In this document: in pieces, positions 52,011 through 52,016 of the stretch | Layout of the letters: the number at the start of each line of letters is the position of its first letter | Numbering within the stretch: the first letter of the stretch is position 1 | From: Devosia equisanguinis | Lineage (GTDB): Bacteria > Pseudomonadota > Alphaproteobacteria > Rhizobiales > Devosiaceae | Assembly: GCF_900631955.1 (NCBI RefSeq) | Contig: NZ_UZWD01000027.1 | Coordinates: 1-52,016, forward strand | Direction of reading: 5' to 3' | DNA: 52,016 bases | Notes under the pieces: generated by a model | What the model was told of the DNA's origin: nothing | The model's database searches: none | Seen by the model: the letters and a program-made list of their open reading frames with translations, nothing else | Translations under genes and position numbers: made by a program

Positions 52011-52016
52011 GTTGGT

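Overview
The window looks like a chromosomal segment of a high-GC alphaproteobacterium of the order Hyphomicrobiales. A Devosia-like genome is my best guess, inferred from gene families and base composition; no 16S gene is present to confirm it. Supporting signs are the very GC-rich third positions (which create long antisense shadow frames), many ATGA or GTGA stop/start overlaps, a TRAP transporter, LiuR-type and BrnT/BrnA genes, an RpoH promoter with a ROSE-like thermometer on hsp20, and GC-rich palindromic intergenic repeats. I see no rRNA, tRNA, CRISPR array, insertion sequence or prophage.

Layout. 1-2852 (minus): the end of a dipeptide/oligopeptide ABC operon (dppB-dppC-dppD type; dppD runs off the left edge). 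3005-5816 (minus): an iron-complex/cobalamin-type ABC importer in three coupled genes. 5934-6878: a PfkB sugar kinase. 7098-10519: a TRAP transporter whose binding-protein gene converges on its membrane genes, with facing terminators. 10769-12486: a COG4315-type secreted protein, an ECF sigma factor and an anti-sigma factor. 12664-14506: an LldD-type alpha-hydroxy-acid dehydrogenase and Dps. 14507-15122: a long structured non-coding stretch. 15123-21892: glutamate synthase gltB and gltD with a glutathione-transferase-like gene between them. 22007-23836: nadA and KDPG aldolase. 23968-29534: two hydrolases, a HerA-type ATPase, and a methyltransferase divergent from a LysR regulator. 29798-32803: hsp20, a possible small RNA, and a Gfo/Idh/MocA oxidoreductase divergent from a GntR regulator. 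32831-39292: a mutarotase-like protein, helicase HrpB and a PreP-like M16C protease. 39456-40570: a BrnT/BrnA toxin-antitoxin pair and a small exported protein. 40605-43264: an aldo/keto reductase coupled to an ABC exporter. 43446-46370: a DNA ligase with its associated exonuclease, plus a UVR-motif protein. 46396-46889: YefM with a prematurely stopped YoeB. 46939-51943: a MerR regulator, FadD, and divergent FadE.

How the genes fit together. Most of the window is ordinary central and transport metabolism: peptide and metal-complex uptake, TRAP-driven acid uptake, ammonia assimilation, NAD synthesis, Entner-Doudoroff aldolase, lactate-type oxidation and fatty-acid activation and oxidation. The clearest regulatory logic is at the right end. 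A LiuR-like MerR gene is translationally coupled to fadD, and two near-palindromic sites, one facing fadD and one facing fadE, lie in the divergent promoter region. Hsp20 has a good sigma-32-type promoter and a hairpin with a bulged G that masks its ribosome binding site. The most unusual items are a YoeB toxin whose last five codons, including the catalytic His-Tyr, are cut off by one stop codon; a pseudoknot-capable leader before gltB; a possible C-rich-loop small RNA near 30.5 kb; and a cluster of TCCTAT hexamers with a long hairpin after dps.
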